The position numbers and the translations under genes are program-made. Positions 8,261 to 17,079 of a stretch of DNA of 64,000 nt are shown in pieces (position 1 is the stretch's first letter; each line of letters starts with the position of its first letter). The stretch spans positions 21,020 to 85,019 of the forward strand of contig JAFPXY010000018.1 in the NCBI GenBank assembly GCA_017394515.1. Reading direction: 5' to 3'. This DNA comes from Bacillota bacterium. GTDB lineage: Bacteria; Bacillota; Clostridia; Peptostreptococcales; Anaerovoracaceae. Below the pieces are notes generated by a model. It was not told the origin of the DNA, ran no database searches, and worked only from the letters and a program-made list of their open reading frames with translations.

Positions 8261-10298
8261 GATCTGCATTTTCGCAGGCACCAAGGACGGCAGGGAACTG
8301 GCGAAGCTTTTGAGCTCCCGGGGACTGCATGTCACGGCCTGCGCCGCAACTGAATACGGAGGAGAACTTCTGGAAGGCGTTCAGGGTCTTATGGTGAAGA
8401 CTGGCCGCATGGATGAAGATCAGATGGCGGACTTCATGAGAGAGGAGGGCTTCGACCTGGTGATCGACGCCACACACCCTTATGCCCAGATCGTCACCCA
8501 GAACATCAAAGCTGCTGCAGCTGATGTCGGCATCGACTATCTGAGGCTGCTCCGGGCGGCAGACCCGGTACCCGGAAACGCTGTCTACGTGAAAGATACT
8601 GCGGAAGCTGTAAGCTATTTGTCGGGCACCGCAGGCCAGATCCTCTTAACCACGGGGAGCAAAGAACTCTCAGCCTACAGTAAGATTCCCGGATTCTCAG
8701 AAAGGGTCTGGGCCAGGGTCCTTCCCCTGGAAAGTTCACTGAAACAGGCAGAGGAGGCAGGGCTTCCCTCGGGCAGGATAATCGCCATGCAGGGGCCTTT
8801 CTCAAAGGAGATGAACCGAGCCATGTTAAATATGACCGGAGCATCATTCATGGTCACCAAGATGTCCGGCAAGATCGGAGGCTTCGGTGAAAAGATGGAC
8901 GCTGCATTGGAAATGGGCGTTACCTGCGTGGTAGTAGGAAGACCGCCTGAGGAAGATGGCTTTGATTTCGACCAGGTGGTGGATATGGTGGCAGAAAGAT
9001 ATCGCATGACCTGTGAAAAAGAGGAAGAAATGGTAATGGTTAACGAAAACAACTGCATAAAGGATGCCAAAGTGGTGATAGCAGGAATCGGCATGGGAAG
9101 CCTTGGCTCCATGACGGGAGACGTTAGGAAGGCCATTGAAGAGGCAGATTGTCTGATAGGTGCCAGCCGCATGCTGGAGACAGCTCGCGAGATCGGCGAC
9201 CGTCCTTCCTTTAAGGCCATCGCTCCTGAAGCCATAATGGCCGTGATCGAGGAGCATCCCGAGTATGGGAAGTTCTGCGTCCTCATGTCAGGAGACACCG
9301 GTTTCTTCAGCGGGACCAAGAAACTTTTGCCGCTCCTTAAGGAGGCTGGAATTGAGTGCGAAGTCCTGCCGGGACTCAGCTCCATGTCATATCTGGCTTC
9401 TCGCGTAGGCGAATCCTATGATGGCATCAAAATGGTAAGCCTCCACGGAAGAAGCAGAAATATCGCAGCCGATGTGAGACAGAACGAGAAAGTTCTCTGT
9501 CTGGTGGGAGGTGAGGATGGAACCTCGGACCTCATCAGGACCCTCGTAGATAATGGCCTGGGCCATGTGACCGTTCACGTGGGAGAGAGGCTCGGCTACA
9601 ACAACGAAAAGATAACCACAGCCAGGGCAGAAGCTCTTATGAATGAAAGCTTCGACAGCCTGAGCGCTGTAATTATAGTAAATCCTAAAGCCGGTAAGAA
9701 GCTGAACTTCGGTTTTAGAGACAGCGATTTCCAGAGAGGTGGAGACAGCGAGGGAGTGGTTCCCATGACCAAGAGTGAGGTCAGGGCAGCGGTCCTGTCC
9801 AAGCTCCAGCTCGAAGAGGATTCCGTCTGCTGGGACATCGGAGCAGGCACAGGCTCAGTGTCAATTGAGATGGCTCTGAACGCTCCTTACGGTCAGGTCT
9901 ACGCCATCGAAAAGAAGGAAAAGGCTCTGGAACTCCTTAGGGAGAATCTGGTGAAATTCAGCGCAGGGAACGTGATCCCTGTGCCCGGTACCGCACCTGA
10001 AGCTCTCATGGATCTTCCGGCACCGACCCACGTCTTCATCGGCGGAAGCTCCGGAAACATGAAGGAGATCATCGATCTGATCTTAGCCAAGAATCCTACA
10101 GCCAGGATCATCGCATCCGCCGTATCCCTGGAGACTGTAGGGGAGCTGGCAGCCCTCATCAAGGAGTACGACTTCGCCGACCGCGAAGTGGTCTGCCTGA
10201 GCGTGGCAAGAGCCAGAGAGATCGGTAACTACAACCTCATGATGGGACAGAATCCCATTTACATCTTTACCATGCAGGCCGGAGGTCAGGAAGAATGA
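8250..10298 (+). CDS. cbiJ/cbiE/cbiT: Trifunctional CbiJ-CbiE-CbiT fusion
   Basis: A 682-residue fusion of three successive-step enzymes. Residues ~1-257 are a cobalt-precorrin-6A reductase (CbiJ/CobK: FAGTKDGRELA, DATHPYA, LTTGSKEL, AMQGPFS). Residues ~272-480 are the C-5 methyltransferase CbiE (GIGMGSLGSMTGD, SGDTGFFSG, SLHGR). Residues ~500-682 are the C-15 methyltransferase and decarboxylase CbiT (PMTKSEVRA, WDIGAGTGSVSIE, FIGGSSGN). CbiE-CbiT fusions (CobL) are well known; adding CbiJ in front is less common. No internal stop or frameshift is seen. It overlaps cbiH by 11 nt and cbiB by 4 nt. Confidence 0.94.
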   Translation: MSDKICIFAGTKDGRELAKLLSSRGLHVTACAATEYGGELLEGVQGLMVKTGRMDEDQMADFMREEGFDLVIDATHPYAQIVTQNIKAAAADVGIDYLRLLRAADPVPGNAVYVKDTAEAVSYLSGTAGQILLTTGSKELSAYSKIPGFSERVWARVLPLESSLKQAEEAGLPSGRIIAMQGPFSKEMNRAMLNMTGASFMVTKMSGKIGGFGEKMDAALEMGVTCVVVGRPPEEDGFDFDQVVDMVAERYRMTCEKEEEMVMVNENNCIKDAKVVIAGIGMGSLGSMTGDVRKAIEEADCLIGASRMLETAREIGDRPSFKAIAPEAIMAVIEEHPEYGKFCVLMSGDTGFFSGTKKLLPLLKEAGIECEVLPGLSSMSYLASRVGESYDGIKMVSLHGRSRNIAADVRQNEKVLCLVGGEDGTSDLIRTLVDNGLGHVTVHVGERLGYNNEKITTARAEALMNESFDSLSAVIIVNPKAGKKLNFGFRDSDFQRGGDSEGVVPMTKSEVRAAVLSKLQLEEDSVCWDIGAGTGSVSIEMALNAPYGQVYAIEKKEKALELLRENLVKFSAGNVIPVPGTAPEALMDLPAPTHVFIGGSSGNMKEIIDLILAKNPTARIIASAVSLETVGELAALIKEYDFADREVVCLSVARAREIGNYNLMMGQNPIYIFTMQAGGQEE

Positions 10299-11263
10299 TC
10301 TATTCACTTCTGGCCCTAATCATCGGCTTCATTATGGACTTATTCCTGGGGGATCCCAGGAATATTCCGCACCCGGTGGTGATCATAGGAAAACTCATAT
10401 CATTCCTTGACAGGAACCTGCGCAAAATATTCCCGAAGACTGTTCTCGGGGAGAATCTGGCAGGAGCGCTGCTCTGGATCATCGTATGCGCCTTGTCCTT
10501 TGGCGTGCCCTTCGGCATACTTTGGGCAGCGGGCAAGGTCGCCTGGTGGCTCAGACTGGTCATTGAGAGCATCATGTGCTGGCAGATACTGGCGACCAAG
10601 TCCTTAAGGACAGAGAGCATGAAGGTGGCGGACGCCCTTAAATACGAAGGGCTGGACGCAGGAAGATATGCAGTGTCCATGATCGTCGGCCGCGATACAG
10701 CAAGGTTGGACGAGACCGGCGTCATCAAGGCTACGGTGGAGACCATCGCGGAAAACTCTTCCGACGGCATCATCGCGCCCATGATGTTTGCGATCATCGG
10801 CGGAGGGCCACTTGGCATGCTCTACAAGGCCGTGAACACCATGGATTCCATGCTGGGATACGTGGAGGAACCGTACAAAAATATCGGACTGGTGCCGGCA
10901 AAGATGGACGACGTCTTTAACTTCATACCAGCCAGACTTTCAGCTTTTCTCATGTTGGGAGCGGGCTTATTTCTCAAGCTTGATGTGAAGAACGGTTGGT
11001 ACATCTTCAAACGCGACAGGTATAATCACGCAAGCCCCAACTCCGCGCAGACGGAGAGCTGCTGCGCCGGTCTTCTGGATGTGCAGCTGGCAGGGGATGC
11101 CTGGTACCACGGAGTCCTTCATAAGAAAAAATACATCGGAGACGATCTTCGTCCCATCGTAATGGATGACATTCCGCTGACCTGTGATCTCATGTATGCC
11201 ATGGCGGTGCTGGGACTCTTCATCTTTGGAATTATCAAGTTGGCTGTGTGGGTAACCATTTAA
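10295..11263 (+). CDS. cbiB: Adenosylcobinamide-phosphate synthase CbiB
   Basis: Membrane enzyme that attaches aminopropanol phosphate to adenosylcobyric acid. The 322 residues contain several hydrophobic segments and family motifs: IMDLFLGDPRNIPHPVV near the N-terminus, VETIAENSSDG around residue 150, and HASPNSAQTESC near residue 246. It starts in the ATGA overlap with the fusion gene, behind GGAGG. The next gene supplies its phosphorylated aminopropanol substrate. Confidence 0.95.
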   Translation: MIYSLLALIIGFIMDLFLGDPRNIPHPVVIIGKLISFLDRNLRKIFPKTVLGENLAGALLWIIVCALSFGVPFGILWAAGKVAWWLRLVIESIMCWQILATKSLRTESMKVADALKYEGLDAGRYAVSMIVGRDTARLDETGVIKATVETIAENSSDGIIAPMMFAIIGGGPLGMLYKAVNTMDSMLGYVEEPYKNIGLVPAKMDDVFNFIPARLSAFLMLGAGLFLKLDVKNGWYIFKRDRYNHASPNSAQTESCCAGLLDVQLAGDAWYHGVLHKKKYIGDDLRPIVMDDIPLTCDLMYAMAVLGLFIFGIIKLAVWVTI

Positions 11264-11284
11264 ACGTATATATCAGGAGAACTT

Positions 11285-12385
11285 ATGCTTTATAAACACA
11301 AAAATCCTCACGGAGGAGACATATACGGCGGGGATGATATCAGACTGGACTTTTCTGCCAATACCAATCCCAAGGGCACGCCTCGTGAAGTGATCAGGCA
11401 GGCGGCCTTGTCATTGGAACACGCGGATCGGTACCCCGATCCGTACGCCAGGGAGCTTGTGGCCGCCATCGCGGCTTATCACGGCGTGCCCGCGGACTAT
11501 ATACTGATCGGCGCCGGCGCCGCCGAGATGATTTATAGCTACGCTTCTACCTCCAGATTCGCGTCAGCCTTGATGGCGGCGCCTACATTCTCGGAATACG
11601 AGATTGCCTTGAGAAGGACCGGCACAAAGGTCCTCCACTGGAACATGAAGGAGGAGACAGGCTTCACCCTTACTAGGGACATCTTCACTGCCATAGAGGT
11701 AAACAGACCAAGCGCAGTCTTTATCTGTAACCCTAACAACCCCACGGGTAAACTGGTGGATCCTGAGCTCATGAAAGAGCTGGTACAGTTCACCAAGGAG
11801 CGTGATATCAAGCTCTTTGTGGACGAGTGCTTCATGGAGCTTGCCGGCGCTAGATGCGGGGCCTTAGGCGATGTAGATGAGTGTGCGCCATCTTGCGCCG
11901 TGAGCCTCATCCCCGAGCTTGAGAATGATCCTCATCTGATCATACTTCGCGCCTTTACGAAGAATTATGGTATGGCAGGACTTAGACTTGGCTATGTGCT
12001 CACATCTGACAGCGATCTTCTCTACAGGATGGCCAAGGGCGTGCAGCCCTGGAACCTTTCAACTCCGGCTCAGGCCGCGGGTGTGCAGGCACTTAAGGAG
12101 ACGGAGTTCCTTAAGGAAAGCGTGAAGCTCATCAGAGAAGAGAAGGCATATCTAAGCGATGGTCTCACAAAGTTGGGCCTTAAGGTCATAGATTCCGACG
12201 TGAATTTTTTGCTCTTCAGGGGACCGGAAGATTTGGCTGAAAGCATGAGAAAAGAGGGCATCCTCATCAGGGATTGCTCCAACTACATGGGGCTTGAGCC
12301 CGGCTGGTTCAGAGTAGCCGTCAAGCTTCATCATGAAAACGAAGAATTGCTCGGGACCATGGGAAAGGTCCTGGGAAAGGAATAA
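11285..12385 (+). CDS. cobD: Threonine-phosphate decarboxylase (CobD type)
   Basis: PLP-dependent class I/II aminotransferase-fold enzyme making (R)-1-amino-2-propanol phosphate from threonine phosphate for the nucleotide loop. The 366 residues start with the typical HGGDIYGG, then [24 protein letters not shown] and the PLP-lysine region [17 protein letters not shown] histidinol-phosphate aminotransferase would look similar, but the position between cbiB and cbiP argues for the cobalamin role. The start follows AGGAG at 11275-11279. Confidence 0.92.
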   Translation: MLYKHKNPHGGDIYGGDDIRLDFSANTNPKGTPREVIRQAALSLEHADRYPDPYARELVAAIAAYHGVPADYILIGAGAAEMIYSYASTSRFASALMAAPTFSEYEIALRRTGTKVLHWNMKEETGFTLTRDIFTAIEVNRPSAVFICNPNNPTGKLVDPELMKELVQFTKERDIKLFVDECFMELAGARCGALGDVDECAPSCAVSLIPELENDPHLIILRAFTKNYGMAGLRLGYVLTSDSDLLYRMAKGVQPWNLSTPAQAAGVQALKETEFLKESVKLIREEKAYLSDGLTKLGLKVIDSDVNFLLFRGPEDLAESMRKEGILIRDCSNYMGLEPGWFRVAVKLHHENEELLGTMGKVLGKE

Positions 12386-12387
12386 AA

Positions 12388-13872
12388 ATGGCAAAGAACA
12401 TCATGATCCAGGGCACTATGTCCAACGTGGGCAAAAGCTTACTTGCGGCTGGGCTCTGTAGGATCTTAAAACAGGACGGCTACAGGGTCGCACCTTTCAA
12501 ATCACAGAATATGGCGTTGAACTCCTTTATCACCAAGGACGGCTCCGAAATGGGTCGTGCGCAGGTGGTCCAGGCCGAGGCCGCGGGCATCGATCCCGAC
12601 GTAAGGATGAATCCCATCCTGTTGAAGCCCACCACCGATGTGGGCTCACAGGTCATCGTACTGGGGCAGGTCATGGGAAACATGACTGCCGTGGAATACT
12701 ACAAGCACAAGAAGGAGCTGGTGCCTTACGTAATTAAGGCATATAACGAGCTGGCCGCAGAAAACGACATCATCGTCATCGAAGGCGCAGGCTCGCCCGC
12801 TGAGATCAACCTGAAACAGGAAGACATCGTGAACATGGGCTTTGCCCGCATGGTAAACGCCCCGGTGCTCCTGGCGGGAGACATCGACAGAGGCGGCGTC
12901 TTTGCTCAGCTCTATGGCACCGTGGCTCTTCTGGAACCTGAGGAAAGGGCTCTCATCAAGGGCACCATCGTTAACAAGTTCAGAGGAGACAAGGCCATCC
13001 TTGAGCCTGGACTCGTTACACTGGAGAAACTCTGCGGAGTTCCGGTAGCGGGCGTTATTCCATACATGCATCTGGATATCGACGATGAAGACAGCCTGAC
13101 GGAGCGCTTCGACAACCGTTCAGCAGGTGGTCGCCGCTTGATAGATATAGCCGTCATACGCATCCCGAAGATTTCCAACTTCACGGACTTCGCAGCTTTC
13201 GACGGTTACGAAAATCTATCCGTTCGCTACGTGGACAGGGTGGCAGACCTGGGTGATCCGGATATGATCATAATCCCGGGAACCAAGTCCACCATCGCAG
13301 ACCTCAAGTGGCTTAGAGAGAGCGGCATGGAAGCCAAGATCCTTCAGGCAGCCGATCACGACAAGCTGATCTTCGGCATCTGCGGAGGCTATCAGATGCT
13401 GGGCCGCTCCGTGGCAGATCCGGAGATGACCGAGGCGGATACCCCTGAGGAGATCAAAGGTATGGGCCTCCTTCCCATCGAGACCGTATTTATCGGCGAA
13501 AAGCGCCAGACCCAGACAACCGGTGTGATCCAGGGCGTTTACGGCGAATTGGCATGCCTTAACGGCATGGCCTTCGAAGGTTATGAGATCCACATGGGAA
13601 GATCAGGTGAGAATCTGCCGGTGATCGTGAGCATGTCGGATGATCCGGACTGCAACGTCTTCGGAAGCTACATCCACGGAATCTTCGATGCCCACGGAAT
13701 AGCGGATACCGTGGTGAGAGTTCTTTGCGAGAAGAAGGGCGTAGATCCCTCAGAGCTCGGCACCTTCGACCGGGCAGCCTACAAGGATCAGCAGTACGAT
13801 CTCCTGGCGGAGCACATGAGGGCTAACCTGGACATGGACCTGATTTACAGGATACTAGATGAACAGAAATAG
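12388..13872 (+). CDS. cbiP: Cobyric acid synthase CbiP
   Basis: Amidates side chains b, d, e and g of adenosylcobyrinate diamide with glutamine and ATP. The 494 residues have the N-terminal [15 protein letters not shown]-loop, the [13 protein letters not shown] segment, and a C-terminal glutaminase domain with nucleophile [11 protein letters not shown] (about residues 330-340) and HGIFD. It begins 2 nt after the decarboxylase stop and is the last gene of the operon, followed by a hairpin terminator. Confidence 0.96.
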   Translation: MAKNIMIQGTMSNVGKSLLAAGLCRILKQDGYRVAPFKSQNMALNSFITKDGSEMGRAQVVQAEAAGIDPDVRMNPILLKPTTDVGSQVIVLGQVMGNMTAVEYYKHKKELVPYVIKAYNELAAENDIIVIEGAGSPAEINLKQEDIVNMGFARMVNAPVLLAGDIDRGGVFAQLYGTVALLEPEERALIKGTIVNKFRGDKAILEPGLVTLEKLCGVPVAGVIPYMHLDIDDEDSLTERFDNRSAGGRRLIDIAVIRIPKISNFTDFAAFDGYENLSVRYVDRVADLGDPDMIIIPGTKSTIADLKWLRESGMEAKILQAADHDKLIFGICGGYQMLGRSVADPEMTEADTPEEIKGMGLLPIETVFIGEKRQTQTTGVIQGVYGELACLNGMAFEGYEIHMGRSGENLPVIVSMSDDPDCNVFGSYIHGIFDAHGIADTVVRVLCEKKGVDPSELGTFDRAAYKDQQYDLLAEHMRANLDMDLIYRILDEQK

Positions 13873-13876
13873 GATG

Positions 13877-13906
13877 AAAAAGTGGTCTTTATGATCACTT
13901 TTTTTA
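13877..13906 (+). terminator. Terminator of the cobalamin operon
   Basis: An 11-bp A-rich/T-rich stem with one G-T pair (13877-13887 with 13893-13903) and a 5-nt loop, ending in a run of seven T residues. Confidence 0.85.
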
Positions 13907-14050
13907 CGTTGCTCCTTTGCCCCGAAAAATTTGCCAAAAGAACTACGTTTTTTGCGAAACAGTAGTACTTTTCGAAGGATTTTAGCTGCAAAAGAGCAAA
14001 ACCCCCATTTTCAGCCCCGATTTAGCGCAAAAAATAGTACTTTCACCCTT

Positions 14051-14094
14051 ATTAGTTTGCTGAAAGAACCATTTAGTTCTTTGAGCAAACTAAT
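14051..14094. repeat. 44-nt near-perfect inverted repeat upstream of csoR
   Basis: ATTAGTTTGCT (14051-14061) pairs with AGCAAACTAAT (14084-14094), and inner arms AAAGAAC/GTTCTTT continue the stem around a single mismatch. No T-tract follows, so it is not a standard terminator. The 326-nt gap between cbiP and csoR holds only this, the cbiP terminator and the csoR promoter. Confidence 0.85.
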
Positions 14095-14110
14095 CGCCTA
14101 AAAAGAACTA

Positions 14111-14139
14111 TTGACAAATACCCCCTGGGGGTATATACT
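14111..14139 (+). promoter_or_regulatory. csoR-copA promoter
   Basis: Consensus TTGACA (14111-14116), 17-nt spacer, TATACT (14134-14139). A CsoR-type palindrome fills the spacer, so repressor binding would block RNA polymerase. Confidence 0.9.
14118..14134. promoter_or_regulatory. CsoR operator 1
   Basis: ATACCCCCTGGGGGTAT is a perfect palindrome around one central base, of the ATACCCC-GGGGTAT type bound by CsoR/RcnR-family repressors. It lies between the -35 and -10 of the csoR promoter. Confidence 0.88.
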
Positions 14140-14151
14140 TGCGATAGTAAC

Positions 14152-14168
14152 ATACCCCCCAGGGGTAT
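14152..14168. promoter_or_regulatory. CsoR operator 2
   Basis: ATACCCCCCAGGGGTAT, a second near-palindromic copy starting 34 nt after operator 1 and just downstream of the expected transcription start. Confidence 0.85.
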
Positions 14169-14198
14169 ACCAAAACATAACACACAAGAGGTAACGAC

Positions 14199-14495
14199 AT
14201 GACAGACAACTGCTGCTGCCGCACCAAAGAGCGCAGCGATAAAGAATTCAAGGATCTCATTAACAGGCTGAAGAGGATCGAAGGCCAGGTGAAGGGCGTC
14301 CAGCGCATGCTGGAGGAGAACGCCTACTGCCCGGACATCATGGTCCAGGTGGCTGCCATAAACAGCGCTTTAAACAGCTTTAACAAGGTGCTTCTCGCTG
14401 AGCATCTCAAAACCTGCGTTGTGGATGACATCAAGGCAGGCCGCGAGGATACCATAGAGGAGCTGACCGAGACCCTTAAGAAGGTAATGAAGTAA
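14199..14495 (+). CDS. csoR: Copper-sensing repressor CsoR
   Basis: A 98-residue DUF156-family repressor. The core (RLKRIEGQVKGVQRMLEEN) is intact. The Cu(I) ligands fall at Cys44, His69 and Cys73, the same C-X24-H-X3-C spacing as the known copper sensors, which argues for copper over nickel, formaldehyde or persulfide sensing. A Cys cluster at residues 5-7 precedes the fold and is unusual. It sits 1 nt upstream of copA and behind two matching operators, so autoregulation is expected. Confidence 0.93.
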   Translation: MTDNCCCRTKERSDKEFKDLINRLKRIEGQVKGVQRMLEENAYCPDIMVQVAAINSALNSFNKVLLAEHLKTCVVDDIKAGREDTIEELTETLKKVMK

Positions 14496-14496
14496 T

Positions 14497-17061
14497 ATGG
14501 AACAGTATAATGTAACGGGCATGAGCTGCGCGGCATGCAGCGCCCGTGTAGAAAAAGCAGTATCGAAGGTGGAGGGCGTAACTGCCTGCTCCGTAAGTCT
14601 CCTCACAAACTCCATGGGAGTTGAGGGAACTGCGTCTCCTCAAGCCATCATCAAGGCAGTTACCGACGCCGGATACGGCGCATCCGTCAAAGGTGCAGGT
14701 GCGCAAAAAACTGTCAGCCAATCAGAGAAACTGAAGGCCGAAGAGGAAGCCCTCCGGGACACGGAGACGCCTAAACTCAAGAAGCGCCTAATAACATCGG
14801 CGGTGTTTCTCATCATCCTCATGTATTTCAGCATGGGGCACATGATGTGGGGCTGGCCGGTGCCGGATATATTCGAGAATCACGTAGCTCTGGGTCTTTT
14901 GGAGCTCCTCCTGGCTCTCATCATAATGGTCATAAACGGCAAGTTCTTTACATCAGGCTTCGGATCCTTAAGGCATGGAGCACCTAACATGGACACCTTG
15001 GTTGCTCTCGGATCCACAGCATCCTTCGGATATTCTCTGGTGGAACTTTTTATCATGATAGACGCCATGGGTAAGGGAGATCATGAGACCGTCATGAAGT
15101 ACGGCATGAATCTCTACTTCGAGTCGGCGGCTATGATCCCGACTTTGATCACCATAGGTAAGATGCTGGAAGCCATGTCCAAGGGTAAGACCACGGACGC
15201 CCTGAAGGGCTTGATGAAACTTGCTCCTCAGACAGCCATCAGGCTCAGCCCTGACGGAACTGAGAGAGAAGTTCCCATCGATGATATTATGATCGGAGAT
15301 GTGGTAGCCGTGAAGCCCGGCGAGAGCATCCCTGTAGACGGCATCATCGTGGAAGGATCCACGGCGGTAAACGAATCTGCGTTGACCGGCGAGAGCATCC
15401 CCGTTGATAAAGAAGAAGGAGACAGCGTATCCCAGGCCACCATGAACCAGGCCGGATATATCAAGGTTAGAGCTACTCGTGTAGGGGAGGACACGACCCT
15501 TTCTCAGATAATTAAGACCGTGTCGGATGCAGCTGCCACCAAGGCGCCAATAGCAAGGATCGCAGACAAGGTAGCAGGAGTCTTCGTTCCGGTGGTAATG
15601 GGTATTGCACTCGTCACCATGGCAGGATGGCTCATAGCGGGCAAGGAGTTCGGCTTCGCCATAGCTCGCGCCATCTCAGTTCTGGTCATCAGCTGCCCCT
15701 GCGCTCTGGGACTTGCCACACCCGTTGCCATTATGGTAGGTAACGGCGTAGGCGCCAAGAACGGCATCCTTTACAAGACAGCAGCCTCCCTGGAATCTCT
15801 GGGACGCACTCAGGTCGTGGCCCTGGACAAGACCGGTACAATAACAGAAGGCGAGCCCAAGGTAACGGATATCATCCCTCTTAACGGAATGGAGCAGGAG
15901 GAATTCCTGAAGGTAGCAGCCTCTCTTGAAAAGAAGAGCGAGCATCCTTTGGCTAAGGCCATAGTGACCAGAGCTGAAGGCCTTGACATAGACGAAGTCA
16001 CTGACTTCACAGCGCTTCCCGGAAACGGCATAAGGGCTACAGGAACCCAGGGTGAGAAGCTCCTTGCGGGCAACCTTAAGTTCATAACCAAGTATGTTGA
16101 TATCACTGATGACATAAGAAACCGTGCTGACAAGCTTTCAGAGGAGGGGAAGACGCCTCTTCTGTTCTTAAAAGATTCCCAGCTCCTGGGTATCATCGCT
16201 GTAGCGGATACCATCAAGCAGGACTCCGTGGAAGCCATCGCTCAGCTTAAGAAGATGGGCATATATGTTGCCATGATCACGGGAGACAATTTCAAGACGG
16301 CATCTGCCATAGCAGAGCAGGCCAGGGTGGATCAGATCTACGCCGGCGTGCTTCCTGAAGAGAAGGCCGGCATCATAGAGAAACTCAAAGCCTGTGGCAA
16401 GACCGCCATGGTGGGAGACGGCATAAACGATGCGCCGGCCCTTACCACAGCAGATACCGGCATCGCCATCGGAGCCGGAGCGGATGTGGCCATAGACGCA
16501 GCGGACGTGGTGGTCATGAAGAGCACCCTTACAGACGTGGTGGCTGCCATCAGGATGAGCAGGGCGACCATAAGGAATATCCATGAGAATCTGTTTTGGG
16601 CCTTCTTCTATAACGCCATCTGCATTCCTTTGGCCATAGGGCTTTTCGGCATAGCACTCCAGCCCATGTATGGGGCAATGGCCATGAGTTTGTCCAGTTT
16701 CTGCGTCTGCATGAACGCTTTGAGGCTGAATCTGGTGAAACTCTACGATCCAACTCACGACAGAAAAGGCAAACCCGCGGATCTCAATCCTCTGTACGAG
16801 GAAGCCATAAATAAAGCAAATGATGATTTAAATAACAAGGAGGATAATCTAATGGAAAAAACTATCAAAGTTGAAGGTATGATGTGCATGCACTGCGAAG
16901 CTACAGTCAAGAAGGCTCTTGAAGCCATCGACGGAGTTGAGTCAGCCGTTGCTTCTCACGAAGCAGGAACCGCTGTAGTACAGCTTTCCAAGGATGTAGC
17001 TGATGAAGTGCTCACCAAGGCCATCGAAGATAAGGATTACGAAGTAAAGGGAATCGAATAA
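14497..17061 (+). CDS. copA: Copper-exporting P-type ATPase with N-terminal HMA and C-terminal CopZ-like domain
   Basis: A P1B-1 ATPase exporting Cu(I). In its 854 residues: an N-terminal metal-binding domain (GMSCAACSARVEKA, residues ~8-21), eight predicted membrane helices, the TGES actuator loop, the CPC ion-binding motif (SCPCALGLATP), the DKTGT phosphorylation site, SEHPLAKAI and GDGINDAPAL in the ATP-binding domain. The last ~69 residues are a second, CopZ-like domain (GMMCMHCEATVKKALE) joined by a polar linker. AAGGAGG and ATG within that linker (16837-16854) suggest the chaperone is also made separately. Confidence 0.95.
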   Translation: MEQYNVTGMSCAACSARVEKAVSKVEGVTACSVSLLTNSMGVEGTASPQAIIKAVTDAGYGASVKGAGAQKTVSQSEKLKAEEEALRDTETPKLKKRLITSAVFLIILMYFSMGHMMWGWPVPDIFENHVALGLLELLLALIIMVINGKFFTSGFGSLRHGAPNMDTLVALGSTASFGYSLVELFIMIDAMGKGDHETVMKYGMNLYFESAAMIPTLITIGKMLEAMSKGKTTDALKGLMKLAPQTAIRLSPDGTEREVPIDDIMIGDVVAVKPGESIPVDGIIVEGSTAVNESALTGESIPVDKEEGDSVSQATMNQAGYIKVRATRVGEDTTLSQIIKTVSDAAATKAPIARIADKVAGVFVPVVMGIALVTMAGWLIAGKEFGFAIARAISVLVISCPCALGLATPVAIMVGNGVGAKNGILYKTAASLESLGRTQVVALDKTGTITEGEPKVTDIIPLNGMEQEEFLKVAASLEKKSEHPLAKAIVTRAEGLDIDEVTDFTALPGNGIRATGTQGEKLLAGNLKFITKYVDITDDIRNRADKLSEEGKTPLLFLKDSQLLGIIAVADTIKQDSVEAIAQLKKMGIYVAMITGDNFKTASAIAEQARVDQIYAGVLPEEKAGIIEKLKACGKTAMVGDGINDAPALTTADTGIAIGAGADVAIDAADVVVMKSTLTDVVAAIRMSRATIRNIHENLFWAFFYNAICIPLAIGLFGIALQPMYGAMAMSLSSFCVCMNALRLNLVKLYDPTHDRKGKPADLNPLYEEAINKANDDLNNKEDNLMEKTIKVEGMMCMHCEATVKKALEAIDGVESAVASHEAGTAVVQLSKDVADEVLTKAIEDKDYEVKGIE
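16852..17061 (+). CDS. copZ: Probable internally initiated CopZ-like copper chaperone
   Basis: In frame with copA, an ATG at 16852 lies 8 nt after a perfect AAGGAGG (16837-16843). Translation from here gives a free 69-residue HMA-domain protein (GMMCMHCEA, about residues 9-17), the usual length of CopZ. It could deliver Cu(I) to the pump. Family knowledge: some bacteria make a chaperone and a pump from one gene. The dual product is inferred from the ribosome binding site only. Confidence 0.6.
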   Translation: MEKTIKVEGMMCMHCEATVKKALEAIDGVESAVASHEAGTAVVQLSKDVADEVLTKAIEDKDYEVKGIE

Positions 17062-17079
17062 TCACATCGATCAATTGCC

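Noticed and set aside
14497..17061. Possible frameshift or stop making CopZ a separate downstream gene
   Set aside because: The frame is open across the junction and ATG 16852 is in frame with copA, so it is a fusion with a likely internal start.
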